In this document: piece by piece, positions 13,501 to 26,249 of the stretch | Layout of the letters: each line of letters opens with the position of its first letter | How positions within the stretch are numbered: position 1 is the first letter of the stretch | Assembly (NCBI RefSeq): GCF_009389715.1 | Contig: NC_052399.1 | Coordinates: forward strand, 18,045,646-18,109,645 | Source of the DNA: Phoenix dactylifera | Lineage: Eukaryota > Streptophyta > Magnoliopsida > Arecales > Arecaceae | Reading direction: 5' to 3' | Length of the DNA stretch: 64,000 nt | The notes under the pieces: generated by a model | What the model was told of the DNA's origin: nothing | What the model saw: the letters and a program-made list of their open reading frames with translations, nothing else | Databases searched by the model: none | Program-made: the position numbers and the translations under genes

Positions 13501-14985
13501 TACCCAGCTCTTATTTTCATCGAAATGTTCCTCATCGCTCAAGATTTCCTATAAGTTTCCATGCTATAGGATCATTCCAACAACCAAGTTGGAATAAGAC
13601 CTATTGCATTATTTTTGTGCCAATTATACTACAAATTTTGACGAGTGCCAGAATATCCTTACATCAAAGTCTTGATTCAATTATGATGGACATCTGTGTA
13701 CCACCTAATCAACAGAACAAAATTAGATAATACCATAAAAACGAATACTAAAAGCTGAAGAGGGGAAGGGGGTAGGCAATAAACAACAGTTACAAACGAA
13801 AACTATAACTATAGACTAAAGACTTAACAGCTTGATTGCATCAAAAACAAAAGAAAATATGAATGCATTGTTTTTTGCCCACGCATCAGCCCTTGAACAA
13901 TCACTTCCAACTACTAAAAAAGACCCTATGGAGCTCTTTTAAAATGTTTTGTTAATCCACTGAGTTATAGTTAAAAAAACAAATAAAAATTCAAGCGTTA
14001 GTGTAATGATTTAGCAAACGAAATATAGATAAAAATCTCTTAATATGGGAACTGATTGCCTCGATCAGCTCCTTAGCAAAAGGGCAGTTGTGTAATAAGA
14101 AACCCTAACAGCATAAATGTCTAGGAACTTGTTGAAACAAGAGAGCGAGGCTCGAGATTTTGTTGTTGAAGACTGCGCTATCGAAGCTCCCACTGAATCC
14201 TAACATAAAGGATTAGGGTTTCCGAGCACTAGAAAGAAAATTTCTGAAAACCAATAATGCATAGATCTCACTGGTGAAGGGAGGAAAAGTCTCCAAAACA
14301 ATTATGCCGTATGTTCGTGCTAAAAGGATAGGAGTCCGAATGATTAGTGCTGAATCTTATTGAGTATTGAACACCCTTACATGTCATGACTTCAAATCAC
14401 ATGAACAGCAACTGTTTCTTACAATTTTTTCTACATAGATCTATAGTTTTGATGCTAATATTAGAGAGATATAGAAGGTGCCTTGATCTCTCTAAGGAGA
14501 CAAACTGATTTGCTTTTTTAGATCTTGAGTAGAGGAGTGGGAGAAAAAGGTTCCGGCTTCAGTTTATATTCCCCCTTACCACCCTAGTGACTTCGACTAT
14601 AGGTCGTTCGTAAAAGCCTTAGTAGATCCACAAGTAAAGAGATCACAGAGGCTTGAAAAGACTTCCAAACACAGCTGGATCATAAAATACAGAACAAACC
14701 TCTAATTAACATGGAACAATTGCTCCAGCAGCACGCGAGACTTTCTGACCTAATGTGTAGAAATAACTTTATAATCATTCAACCAACAAAATCTAAAAAA
14801 TCTTTACTAACTGTTAAATGATGTGAATCATCAATGTCAAATTAGATCCGAACATAAAATACCTTCTTCTACTCAGAAAATTTGCTAGGAAACCGAGCTG
14901 CAACGTTATTCAGAAGAAACATGCAAATAAAAAAGGTTATTTGCAGAAGTAACAAAGAAAGAAAGCCAAGGGTCTTCTGGTTTGC
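10600..14985. other. Intergenic region downstream of MIR319, no protein gene seen
   Basis: Small frames occur on both strands (for example a hydrophobic minus-strand frame at 12185-12298), but none resembles a known family. Two TTTAGGG-like telomere words lie near 11258-11273. A 28-bp unit is tandemly duplicated at 13416-13471. The minus strand could hold the 3' part of the primary MIR319 transcript. Confidence 0.4.
13416..13471 (+). repeat. Perfect tandem duplication, 2 x 28 bp
   Basis: Units 13416-13443 and 13444-13471 are identical, which points to a recent slippage event. Confidence 0.9.
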
Positions 14986-14992
14986 ATGGGGC

Positions 14993-15185
14993 TAGTAGAA
15001 AAGGGAGCTCCCTTCAGTCCAAGCACAGGCAGAATAAGATTCAACTTATCTCCCGCATCATTCACTCATCTACCAAGCACAGCCTTCGATCCCTTGCTGC
15101 TTGGCATTTGGATGAATGAGTCGGCAGCTAACTCAATCCCACAGCCACCCATGAGTGGACTGAAGAAAGCTCTCTTTGCAGATCC
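14993..15185 (-). ncRNA. MIR319: MIR319 precursor
   Basis: The minus-strand 21-mer at 15022-15002 contains GGACTGAAGGGAGCTCCC and, as I know the sequence, matches Arabidopsis miR319a/b exactly. The opposite arm at 15175-15155 is the miR319* (AGAGCTTTCTTCAGTCCAC). The loop side carries the deep helix typical of MIR319, with GACTCATTCATCC pairing to GATGAGTGAATGATGC, which gives the second small RNA in other plants. The foldback is about 190 nt with the miRNA on the 3' arm, as expected for loop-to-base processing. miR319 represses TCP genes of the CINCINNATA class and so controls leaf growth and cell proliferation; some GAMYB targets overlap with miR159. A TATA box lies about 380 bp upstream. 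Confidence 0.96.
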
Positions 15186-15562
15186 CGTGCTCCAAAGGAA
15201 GACCCAAGCGCACATGAAAACCAAGCAAGTGGATCAAAAGAAGCACGAAATATATAAATAAAACCAATAAAAGAAAACCATAAGGCCACTATCGACTCTT
15301 CAGTCTTCCCTCCGATACATGGCGGCACAAAGATGATGGTCACAGAAGGAAAAGGGATGGAGAGTTGAGCCGGAAATCAAATACTTTTCCAATAGTTTGA
15401 GGGGAAGTTGGAACGAGGTAAAGATGTGTTGGAGAAAGCTAAAGGTCACATGAAACGTGATCTAGCAAAGGCTATGGAGGACTTTTGATGGAGGGAGAGA
15501 CTTATCCGACCATCTCACTTCCCCCTTCAAGCAAGCCCACGAAAGCAAGAAAGGAAGAAGGC

Positions 15563-15572
15563 CTTTAAATAG
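15563..15572 (-). promoter_or_regulatory. TATA box, probable MIR319 promoter
   Basis: The minus-strand word CTATTTAAAG is followed by a pyrimidine-rich stretch suited to a transcription start, and the MIR319 hairpin begins about 380 bp downstream. Nearly the same word (CTATTTAAAGCC) precedes MIR159 at 31508. Confidence 0.6.
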
Positions 15573-15589
15573 CTGGGTTCAAAGCTGAC

Positions 15590-18460
15590 ATCACATCAGA
15601 CAGGAATATAATAATTTAAAATATTAGGGCTCGTACTCATGGACCCGTTTTCTTCCAAAGCGACATTAACTCGGTGGCCCCTCAGCTTTTATTTTCTTCT
15701 CTCCCAATCTTTTATAAAATTTTTATTTTATTTCTAAAATTATATTAAAGTTTTAATTTGCAAATGACACTCAGGCAAGAAAATTTATTACAATTTAAAA
15801 TAAAAAATAATTTTAATTATTATAATATATATATATAATATATAGTATATTAATTATTATAATATATACGATATTAAATATCATAATTGTCACATATTGC
15901 ATGTATACCATAATTATAATAATATTTATTATTTTTTCCAAGATGAAAATAAAAAATTGAAACTATTAAACATGATCATAGGGCTAAAACCATATTGAAA
16001 CCAAAATTTAGATACCTTAGATACCTCAGTTGCCTTGAGGAGACACAACAATTGATAATTCAAAAAGTAGGCAATTATATTTACTATAACCTGTTTGCTA
16101 CATAAGTTAATGTTCACTAAAATAAATGACTTTAGAATTTTAGATATTTGTGACGGGATGATCAAGCAAATAATTTTTTAATTTTTAAACCATCAATTAT
16201 TGATCTTGAATCCTATAGAGGTAGCCGTGCATAAAAGTGGACATTGGCCAGCAGGGCACCAGTGAACTTCTACTATTTAGAAGCAGAGCACCTCATATTT
16301 GATTATCCCGCATTTATGATGAAATTTATTGGAGAGCGTCATTTATGATTGATGAAAAATGCCGGCTTTACTGCTTCGAAGATTTTGAGATATTTTTGTT
16401 ACCGATGCCAAATGTTATGTATACTCAAGAATCTTGTAAAACTATTATCATAATCAAAAAAATAAATTTTATGCTCTTTAATATATAAAAAATATAATAC
16501 TAATTTGATGATTATTTCTATAATATTTTTGCAAATATAGATTTAGGAGTGCAATGGTAAAAGTTTTTCACTCAAGTTCCAAAAATTGCTGAGATAAATG
16601 TTAGGGTCGTTTGATGTACATCTTGCCCGATGTGGGACCTTGTTCTGAGTCATCTGACTGCAGCTTACGGAGCATAAATTGGCTTTAATGTCACCAGTGA
16701 AAGCAAAACATTCTCTTCCATATACGGACTATGTTACTTGCTCCAAAGATCTACTAAACGAGTGGAATAAAGTCGCATCAACGGATTAGTAGGAACTCGA
16801 GTTCCATTAATTTAAAAGAGGATGGTGGTACGAGTGAGCTTTAACGAGATAAAACAAGGTGTACAACCATAAAACTTGTTGTTTTGCAGCCCCAACTGAT
16901 TCCCATTGTCTCCAAATAGGCTAGTTGTCCTATACATACACTGAAGTTGGTGAATATTGTCTTGCTTGGTTCCGAGTTGGAAATTCTTAATTTCTTCAAT
17001 TTTTGTTTGATGTGGGTCATGTAACGATTCAGCATCTCCCACACGCAAAACCAAAAAATATAGCCAAAATAAAGTTATTTGGCAAAAATATCCAAAAATT
17101 ATCCACTATATAGCACCGACTTAATTAAAGGCATCACAACGAGCTAGTGACCGGATTAAATAAATCCATTTTGTAGCATCCCGTAGGTTATTTTGGGATT
17201 TCTTGATTCCATTAAAATTCTGTAGGTTTGTCTACTAACTAGTCGATGTACATTCATACGAGTCCTCACCTGTTTTTCAATTCATCAAATTGTCTAGAAA
17301 CACTAAAATTAGCTCGCGGTCGGCTTAAATAAATATTTGTTACAGCATCTCTTAATCAATATAGATAATAAGCTAGACCGCTTTGATACTATTTGTAACA
17401 GCTCGAAGCTTCATTCTTAAAAAACTAGTCAAAAGGTGTTACTTTGAGAACTTTACCATACATAAGTATACAGGATCTACACATATAACAGGTATGAGAC
17501 TAAAGACATGCGTGCATGAGTCTTCCCATACTATACATTCTAATAATGCCCTCAATCTCATGGCTATTTATTGTCCAACAAAGTTCAAAGCAATAGCTCA
17601 ATACAGGCCGGCTCTTATGTTTGGGCTGGATGGATTTAGATGATTGACCTAGATTAAAGACTTCAAAATCATTGCATTTTTGAAATCGTTCTCATGGATG
17701 ATATGTGTTTCACCTACTAAAACATGTCCTGCCTATGTCGCCTTGGCTTTATAATTGTGGCCTCCATTTTTAGAAGTGCTGCCTTATGTTTAGTTTGTAT
17801 TTTTTTGCCCAAAAGTATGATTTTCTTTCGCAACATCAACCACTAAATTGCAACTAGCGTGGATCTCCAAGAATTCCGACTTAAAAAAAAAAAAAAAAAT
17901 GGGGCTTCATGCTCGATAAATGGTCCATCTAAAACTACCAGCAAGCTAAGATTCTAGGAACATGCATCTCAAAGTTGAACGCGCATCATGTCACACTCCA
18001 ATGGAAGCTCTTTAATTTCATTGACAAGCAACAGGCCTAATCCATGCCCATAAAGCATCACTGGACGCCCAAAAGAAAAAGTAGGCCTAGAGAGCCTTGT
18101 CTGTACGTTAGACTTAATTAATTATACAGGAACGTAAGTATACCACTTCTTAAAAATAAACCCATGCAAATGTGAATATATATGAAAATCGTAATTTTAA
18201 AATATCATATAAAGCAACGCGTTAACATAATATAAAATTGGCAAGATAAAGGCAGGAAAAGATGTGAAATCTTTGTCAAAATGGCAAACCAAGTGCGACG
18301 ATGCCCGAGGGAAGGAAAGAAATGCTTCCCCGCGTCCTTCCAAGGGCACCAGAATTCGATGATTGGTGGGACGGTAAAGCGAACCAGTTTCTCACCCATA
18401 CAACCCTGTTTATCGCATGCTGCAATAATGCTGGGAAGCGGCACTCGTGCTGATATTTGG
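15590..18460. other. Intergenic, no gene seen
   Basis: AT-rich sequence with TE-like pieces. A minus-strand GTCCCACATCG near 16629-16642 matches the plant snRNA upstream element, but no snRNA follows. Near 17385 the phrase CTTTGATACTATTTGTAACAG is a common plant repeat fragment. An A-run lies at 17884-17899. Confidence 0.4.
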
Positions 18461-18463
18461 AGA

Positions 18464-18466
<3 letters not shown>

Positions 18467-18546
<80 letters not shown>
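18467..18546. repeat. Compound microsatellite (CT)n(TA)n
   Basis: About 21 CT units followed directly by about 19 TA units. Read through, it gives artificial Leu-Ser and Tyr-Ile repeats. Confidence 0.98.
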
Positions 18547-18548
<2 letters not shown>

Positions 18549-18725
18549 TAAAACTGTGGAAACTCCACCACACATTTGAGACTCGGAGTAAAATCACATC
18601 AAAATCAGATAAAATAGTAACAAGTCAGCTAATTAATTTTGTTATCCATCTCTACTTGTTTAATAAATTAAATTATTTTATGTATAAATTTTTAACTCAT
18701 CCCATAAATAGGTTAGGTTATAGAG

Positions 18726-19161
18726 TTTTTTTTCATGGATACTCTTCTAAATATCGAATTTTGCATGAATATTCTTTCAAAATTGATATTTGTATATATA
18801 CCCTCATAAAATTTTGTTATTGTACAAATGCCCGTAATATAACAGTTGTTCTAATGGTGTTAAAAAAAATCATATCTATATTAATTAAAAATAAAATAAA
18901 ATTTTAGAATTATGCTATTGTCTATGTCTTTTTTTCTTATCTGGATCACAATCTATTTGCATATCTACTCATTAAGAGTATTTTAGTCATTTTAATTTAA
19001 AATCGTTAATTTTTTAATGTCGTTAGGTAGCATGGGTATATATGCAAAAACAAAAATAAAAAAAAGGTAAAATGGCAAAACAAATGTATACATGCAAATA
19101 TTAATTTTGGAAGATTATTCATGCAAAATTCGATATTTAGGAGGATATTCATACTAAAAAA
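18726..19161. mobile_element. Long-TIR MITE, copy B
   Basis: Same element and same orientation as 8796-9240, including the internal GCATGGGTATATATGCAAAA and TATTTTAGTCATTT blocks. Its left end (TTTTTTTTCATGGATACTC) is roughly complementary to its right end. It has no coding capacity. Confidence 0.82.
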
Positions 19162-19169
19162 CTTAAATT

Positions 19170-21930
19170 ATAAAGCGTCTGGAAATCAACCCTAACAGAT
19201 ATAGCAAACAAATTAACAAGAGCTCGATTTTTTTTTTTTAGTTTCTTACGTGCTTAATATACAAATGAGAAACGTAGTCTGTTACTTTTATGCTCGATTT
19301 ATACATCCAGAAGGTCATAAGGTAAGTTCTCTCAAATTCTAAATCTCTATATTTCATGAGATGAAAATCTAACTTTATATACGATGGATTTCTGTTAAGT
19401 ATTCGATGCAGAAGCTCTCGACCGAGCATGGTCATCATGGTTCCGATACGAGGTCTCTCAAAATGGTCCCAGCTCCACGTGAACCAACCATGGAACCTAG
19501 AAAAAGAGAAATCCAACATGATACACGTTACACCGAGCAGTTGAATCTCACATACACTCGAATAAAGTAGTACATAATCGCGAAACACATCACGTGATAA
19601 CACAGTAATTGAGGACAGTCCTGGGGGAACAGACTTGACGCGGGGTCCTCTCAACGGTTAACTCAAACGTCACAACTCACTCTGCCATTGGATGGATAAA
19701 AGCCTAAAAGCGTGACCAAGGCAAGACCTTTACTGCGTTTTGCCCATTCAAGCGGCCAGGTTCCGTGCTTCCATTCACATCAAGCAACATCTGGAGGACT
19801 TTCGCCTGCAAGTCTACTCACCCATTAATGCCTTCGATGAAACAATGGAAAACCCATCATGTTCTTCTTGATTCCCTAAGCTTCTGAATAGCATTCTCCG
19901 CAACAAAAATAGTACGTAACCGCTGGAAGATAAGATATCTCATGGAAGGCGAGGGACAGGAGTCGTGCATAAGATCAAATCAAACAATTATGGCAAGGAG
20001 GAAGCTTTATATTTTTTTCATTTTTTACTTCTCTAGCTCTTGGAACTCTCTACCAGGATCACCTCAGATTCCCTCTGGGCTCCTGCCAACGGTCACTTCA
20101 TCACAAAAGGTCTGAGCTCAAGAACGGTGCCGCGTCGTTCCATTCGCCACCACCACCACCGCCTTCCGCCGAGTCCAATCAAATGCCCGCATTCACGGCG
20201 TCTGCCGGGATTAAAAAAATGGGACGCTCCGCTTCTTTCCACCGACGCATACCGCGCCGTGTTTGTCCTGCCTTTTTTTTTTCTTCTTTCTTTATGGAAC
20301 GAGTTAGGGAAGGCCTAACTCAGAATATTTTACTATATTAAATGGGAGGTTATGCTGCATCCGATTGTCAACCGCTACAGTAATCGAAACTTTGAGAGTC
20401 GATAAATAATCGGATAGTGAATGTTTTTTCCGTACATCCAAATGCCAAAGTCTTTAAATATACATTATTTTTGTTAAAATGATTTCTAAAATCACGCAAC
20501 AATTTACAGTACTTTTAATTTTTTCTATCAGCATAATTTTGTATTTATTTATATTAAATTTTTACTAGCATAATTTATTAAAATAATTTTAAAAATCATA
20601 TTATAATCTTATCATCTATAATATTTTTTTTATTACTAACAAGATTCTATATAGATCTATATTATTTTTTATGTATGAAGTTTGTATGCGTGTGTATATA
20701 TATAATTTGTGAGATGTACCGGATATAAAAAAGAAATAATTTATTTAATTTTTTTAAATATTTTTATAAATTTAGTTAATAAATCTCATTAAATACTTAA
20801 TTATACAAATCGACAGCAACTATTTCTTAAAATATCAATATAACTTGATTAAATATTTAGTTGTGGAAATTAGATTAGCTGCGCTGACGCCGCATGATGG
20901 GGGAAAGAAAAAATTCCTGCACACTCTGAGCCCCCTGGGAGATATCAGAATTAGCTGTGATTTTGCTCATACGGGCGTTTCCATTTTGAGTTGGGAAATG
21001 GCTACGGAAAGCGTGCAGGAGAAGTTAATGTTTCCCGTTCCACCGGGCTGGCTCAATCGACGAGATATGTAGGCTCCAAGCTGAAAAGATTGGGTCACCC
21101 ACAGCTCCACGCTAAAGGGTACGAGACGCAAATGGGTACTACGAGGAGGAGGGGTCGAGGACTCGGGCGCGTACCTCGAGGACTTGGCTGCCTTGCTGGC
21201 TGCTGCAATCAAATCCACAGCCGGCTACGTACTGTGATTTTTTTTTTTACCATTCTTGGGTCAGCTCAAAAGTCCCATCTACTTGTTTCCGTGTTTGGTT
21301 TGTTTTGTTGTTTTCTTACAAGAAACGCTGGCGCAAGAAGCAACGACGACGCTCGTCCTCATCCTAGACGTCCGTCAGGTAGATTTTCGTCGAAAATTAA
21401 TTTGAGAGAATTGGTCCTTGTAAACTAATGTAGTTGAAAATTAATACATTTTAAGGTCTGGTTAAATAATCCTATATAATCCGTTTGGTATAAAGTAATA
21501 TTGTTGGAAATTAGCATATTTTAGGGTCTATTTAAATAATTTTATGCAATTTAGCAGGAATTAGTGGATTATGGGCTGCGCCAGGAGAGAATTAACAGAA
21601 ATAACTCCAATGGGACGGATTTGGGTACGGAAAAGATCAAATTTTATATCATAGAAAATGAATAGGGTTTAGATCGGAGGCTCTGTCCGTGATCAACCCT
21701 ATTTCAGGCTAGCTTGAAATTTATAGAAAGACAAAATTGATTTTACTACATTTTATTTTGATGTCTCGAATACATCGGAAAATACCCAATTGATATAAAT
21801 TGGACTGCATCTACTATACTATTTAATGGAAAAGGGATCCAATAAATATGAGAGGAAAGCACCATTTGAAGTACATCATTTCGAGCCAACTGCTAATTCA
21901 TGAAGCACCATTTGATTTTAGAGTCTTCAT
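19170..21930. other. Intergenic, no gene seen
   Basis: Small frames at 20040-20318 and 20991-21428 have skewed composition and no family resemblance. A diverged 70-bp tandem repeat starts at 21433 and 21503. An AT-rich stretch covers 20440-20870. Confidence 0.4.
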
Positions 21931-21963
21931 ATGGGGTGACCATATGTTAATGTCTCATCCTTT

Positions 21964-22028
21964 GTGTTATATTTTTTTTCTAATTTTATTGGCTGCACTC
22001 ATGTCCGACGAGTACCAAAAAAAATACA
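21964..22028 (+). mobile_element. Retroposon 3' tail, copy 1
   Basis: The phrase TTTTCTAATTTTATTGGCTG, then CACTCATGTCCGACGAGTACC and an A-run, matches three other tails in the window (22866-22940, 26150-26243, 60855-60935). This is the signature of a LINE or SINE 3' end. Confidence 0.6.
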
Positions 22029-22294
22029 TCATCATTTTTACCAAAAAAATGAACATCATTACTCGAAGTGAATTAATATCATTTAAAGGAATGTTATCAA
22101 CATTTTTCCTATATCGTTAAAAAAAATGTTTATCCCAGTATGTAATTCTATAAATTTATTATTTGTACTAATTTAATTTATAATTTTTATAAAATCTTCA
22201 GCTCGTTTATCCAAACAGATTTTTACAAATTTCTTTCACCAATAAAACATGGTAAATGAGAAAGAGGGTAGGTCAACCCAGTCAAACCATTGGG

Positions 22295-22296
<2 letters not shown>

Positions 22297-22337
<41 letters not shown>
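22297..22337. repeat. (TA)n microsatellite
   Basis: About 20 uninterrupted TA units. Confidence 0.97.
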
Positions 22338-22339
<2 letters not shown>

Positions 22340-22865
22340 AGAAAGAGGAACTGGAAGCTAAATTGCAAATAAAAGAGTGTTACAAACTATAAGAAATGCA
22401 AAAGATGCATCATGATTCATATAGCTGCACACTTTACTCTCACAACATCACTAGTGCTACATAAGACTGGAAAGCAAAAGCAAAACAGAAAATTGCCACC
22501 GAGATACCGGTAAAATCCTCGGATTAACGAGCTGTTAGAATTCCAGCACATACCATAACCGAGCACCATAGAATCCAAAGAACCAGCTGAGGATAAATTG
22601 GGCAAAATATTATTTCCAAGTCTACTCCTTGAGGGCGACTTGGCCATGGTTATCGATTAGATTCGAAGTCGGAAACGGAGTGCCGGCTCTAGTCCGCTTC
22701 TCCACGATATTTGCAGGCTTTTAAGAGGGTGCTCTATTGAGAGAATCACACGTCTACAGAGAGACAAACAACGCTGCTGATTGGGTAGCCTCCCATACGG
22801 CCTATCACTCTATGGGCTTCTTTTAGATGGACTATATGTCGGTCCCTACTTCACTGTATGCTCCT

Positions 22866-22940
22866 TTTCTTTCTGATTCTATTGGCTACATTCACACCTG
22901 TCGGATATGAGCCGCCATTATACCAAAAAAAAAAAAAACT
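22866..22940 (+). mobile_element. Retroposon 3' tail, copy 2
   Basis: TTTCTTTCTGATTCTATTGG, then CTACATTCACACC, then ATGAGCCGCCATTATACC and an A-run. It has the same layout as the other three tails. Confidence 0.65.
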
Positions 22941-23049
22941 TTGGAATGATACTTCAGAGTCCAGTTTATATCTATACTTGACTAAAATACAATCAAGACT
23001 GGATGAGCAGATTAATCGAAGGGCTTCTACAGAAGGGGTTTCATAATAA

Positions 23050-26000
23050 GGCTTGCTTCGTATCTTGTAACTAACCTATTTTTATCGGCACATGTACACG
23101 TGCATGCCTGCACTTACCTCTCGGTGTTGTAGATTGGATATGGGCCTGGCCTTTGCACTATAACTACAGTAATTTGTTTCGCAAGTTCATGTGTAACATT
23201 TAAGAAATTTTTCTATATTTTACCGTTTCAGGTTCCACAAAGCTAAGAGCCATTTTTTGTGGTTACGGTGACCAAACTCTTTTGGAAATATATGAAGGGG
23301 AGTGGGAAAACTCATGGCACAAAAAATTAATCACATTATAAATTTTTACAATGAATTTCATCCTATAAATATTTGTACCATCCTCAGGACTCTCATGGTA
23401 TGCATACAATATGCTTAGAGGCTAATCCTCATTTGGTACCATTTTCCCACCCTACCCAGTGTGGGCGGCCCTAACCAGAGTCGTACCTTCGATCTGTTGC
23501 CCTAGTGGCAAAAAGTGGTATCATCCGAACTAATATTTATGATCATTCGAGTGGAATCTCTACTTAAGGTTTTCTTCAATCTATACCTAATATTTACTTA
23601 AGATTTTCTGCAATTCATAGATCTTTATCAAATATATAGTATAACGACTTTTGTAGGAACCTTTCAGGTAATTAAGAAAACCCCCAGCATTCCCATGCAC
23701 ATATTTGTGCAATTTTCGGTTTACCACCTTTCAGTTTCATGCATGTAAATTTTCATAATGTTTGACAATTTTTAAGATAATATAAGATTTCCCTAAACAA
23801 TTTAAGAACGCCTACCTACTTTCCTTAGAATGGACACTGATTGCCCTGAAACGAATATTGATCATTTAGTCAAATCAGCATGCATCTATTTTAAGGTCTA
23901 ATAGATAGTAATCTATATCTTATTGGTTGATGAATAAAGAAGGGGCAGCTGAAAAGGATAGCCATAATCTATATATATATATATAATATAATATAAAAGT
24001 TGACGAAGAAAAAATAGGCTACGAGGAGGTTGGGCGAAGGCGAAGCTTATCTCCATCTTAGATCATATTATTTGATATTTTGGGCCACGCCCGGCCCAGT
24101 CCGAAGTTGGCCTGCAATGCTTGGATTTAAGACCCTTTAGACCTTGAAAGCTAAAATAATTCGGGCCATAGGACGGCCCAGGTTTGATCTATGCGCAGAG
24201 AAACGGAAGAAGCCGGCATACCGCATGAGCTTTAGCATACTCGCTTCGGATTCTCTTTTTCTCACAGCTAACTGTTGAATAATTTGTACATAAAAATATA
24301 TTTAGAATAAATAATAGGTACTAAATATTATATATTTTGGGCTGGCCCAGACCAATGATGACTTTTTATATTCTTCTACATACTTTCCATCTATGACTTC
24401 TCCTCCATGCTTATGCTTTTCGCTTGGCATAGTTGGCAAACTTGATTGGTTATGAGCTTCAACAGCAAGAAGGAATAACCATAGCAATAACCAACTAACC
24501 TGCAAGCATTCAATTGGGCTTGTTGAGATATATTCTACTTCTCCATAGATCCAGAACTATTAATCTTCATCAAGTCACACTCCAAAAGCGTGCCACCATT
24601 CAACTATATTTCTGTGAAAGTATACTTAATCCATCCCCCCACCATCATACAAGAGAACAATTTTTAAAAAATAAACACAATCGATTTGGTATTTTGCACT
24701 ATTGATATGGATGGAGGCCTTGCATCTAAAAAGGAGGGGAAAAATTGCACAAACTATCCAATTTATCTTTTGTCTTGTTGGTAAGTAACTTTGAAGTTTT
24801 TGGTGGCCCATCATACAAGAAAAATTGCATCATATATACTTTGCTCCAGCTTGATTTGTTTACAACAGTAGTCCTCAAGCATTCCTCCATAACTAAGGAT
24901 TGTCTTGATAAAGGAGTAAAATAATCATAACCAGACCTAGGCTTGTCATGATGAAGTAAGATAGAATCACAGAATTAAGAAATGCATGACAAACAGAAGG
25001 CTTGAAGGAGTGGGAAAAGGAAATCTAAATCATTAATCTCTATTCAATCAATATTTATGACCCCTAGAGGCTTTGGGAAATTTTGCATGGTCATCTCTGA
25101 ATCTGCTGTCAAATTCCTGATCATAGCAACCATGGCCAAGAGATGTACCTGCCATGAAACCTAAAATAGTTGGCAGAAAGGAAAACCAAATACTTTTTGC
25201 TGCGCAGTTTACAGAGATGAACAGAACTGAGAAAACCTACAGCAAGCAAAGAAGTCAAGACCGAAAATGATCAGTTCTTAAAACTTCATGCATCATATCA
25301 ACATGGCCATACAAGCCTACGAGTAATTGGTAATGTGCTTGTTTACGTACGTCAAGTGAATTCAAATGAGCAAACACAATGTACAGCAAGCATTCAATAG
25401 AGAAGAAAATATAGGAATCACATTGTCAACCTCAGCTTTGAGAGCAACCTATCCATGAAAAAACCATATAACGCTAAGCTCGGTCAGCTATACTACCAAA
25501 GGTTTGGTCCTAATTTTCTCACTTTCCGGAAGAACACAAGTACATACAGAGGCCACATTGTATTCAACACCAACAGCAGTAAACGATGGCTAATTCAGTA
25601 ACAAGATTTCCGATTTTGAAATGTCACCTCGATCAAAGTTTCTGAACAGCTTCCCTATTTTACGCGCAACAAGCTCTTGTCGATTTGTTTAGATTTATTG
25701 AGAGTCTCCTGGTCTTAGAATGTAAAGCACGTTGGAGCTCATTTGGAAATCATGCACCGAGATGATGAGAGCATATTTCAGCAACTTGCAAGTATAGTTT
25801 CTTTTCCCTGGCGTTGCGCATAAAGCTCAAAGAAATTAGGGATTCAGGTTTGGATTAGGCGAAACACCGATTACCCTAGAACCATTCGGCCCAGGGATCC
25901 TATTGAGCGACGTGTGGCCCAAAATTTCAGCCCATTTTAAGTGATCTAAAAGGCTTGAGGCGGGGTTTTTGAACTTTGGGCTAACTTCCAGCCTGTGGCT

Positions 26001-26100
26001 GTCCAACTCCGTGCTATGTTCCCGGCATCCACACCGCCATTTGAGGACCATGTTTGATGCATGTGCATGCAAATAAGGTTGCAGACTATGTCGCCTTCTA
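23050..26100. other. Intergenic, no gene seen
   Basis: No frame resembles a family. A (TA)n run lies near 23970-23985. Around 23430-23520 there is a short GC-richer segment that might derive from a tRNA-type SINE, but boxes A and B are not convincing. Confidence 0.4.
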
Positions 26101-26149
26101 TGCTCACAGCACTCCGAAGAGGTCCTCTGGATATACTAGGAGGTTTCTT

Positions 26150-26243
26150 TTTTACCGTTTTGTCAGATTCTCGCTCTTGATTCTGCTAGTTGCAATTATG
26201 CTAGAGTAGGGCAAGCAACCGTTATACCAAAAAAAAAAAAAAA
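26150..26243 (+). mobile_element. Retroposon 3' tail, copy 3
   Basis: TTGATTCTGCTAGTTGCAAT, then GAGTAGGGCAAGCAACC, then GTTATACC and a 15-base A-run. It is the best preserved of the four tails. Confidence 0.65.
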
Positions 26244-26249
26244 CAAAAC

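Noticed and set aside
16629-16642. Minus-strand GTCCCACATCG, a perfect match to the plant snRNA/Pol III upstream element
   Set aside because: No TATA at the required spacing and no snRNA-like sequence follows; the word is common in plant repeats.
18276-18575. Frames with Leu-Ser and Tyr-Ile repeats on both strands
   Set aside because: They are translations of the (CT)n(TA)n microsatellite.
23400-23540. Possible tRNA-derived SINE head
   Set aside because: Neither box A nor box B matches well and no A-rich tail with target duplication was found.
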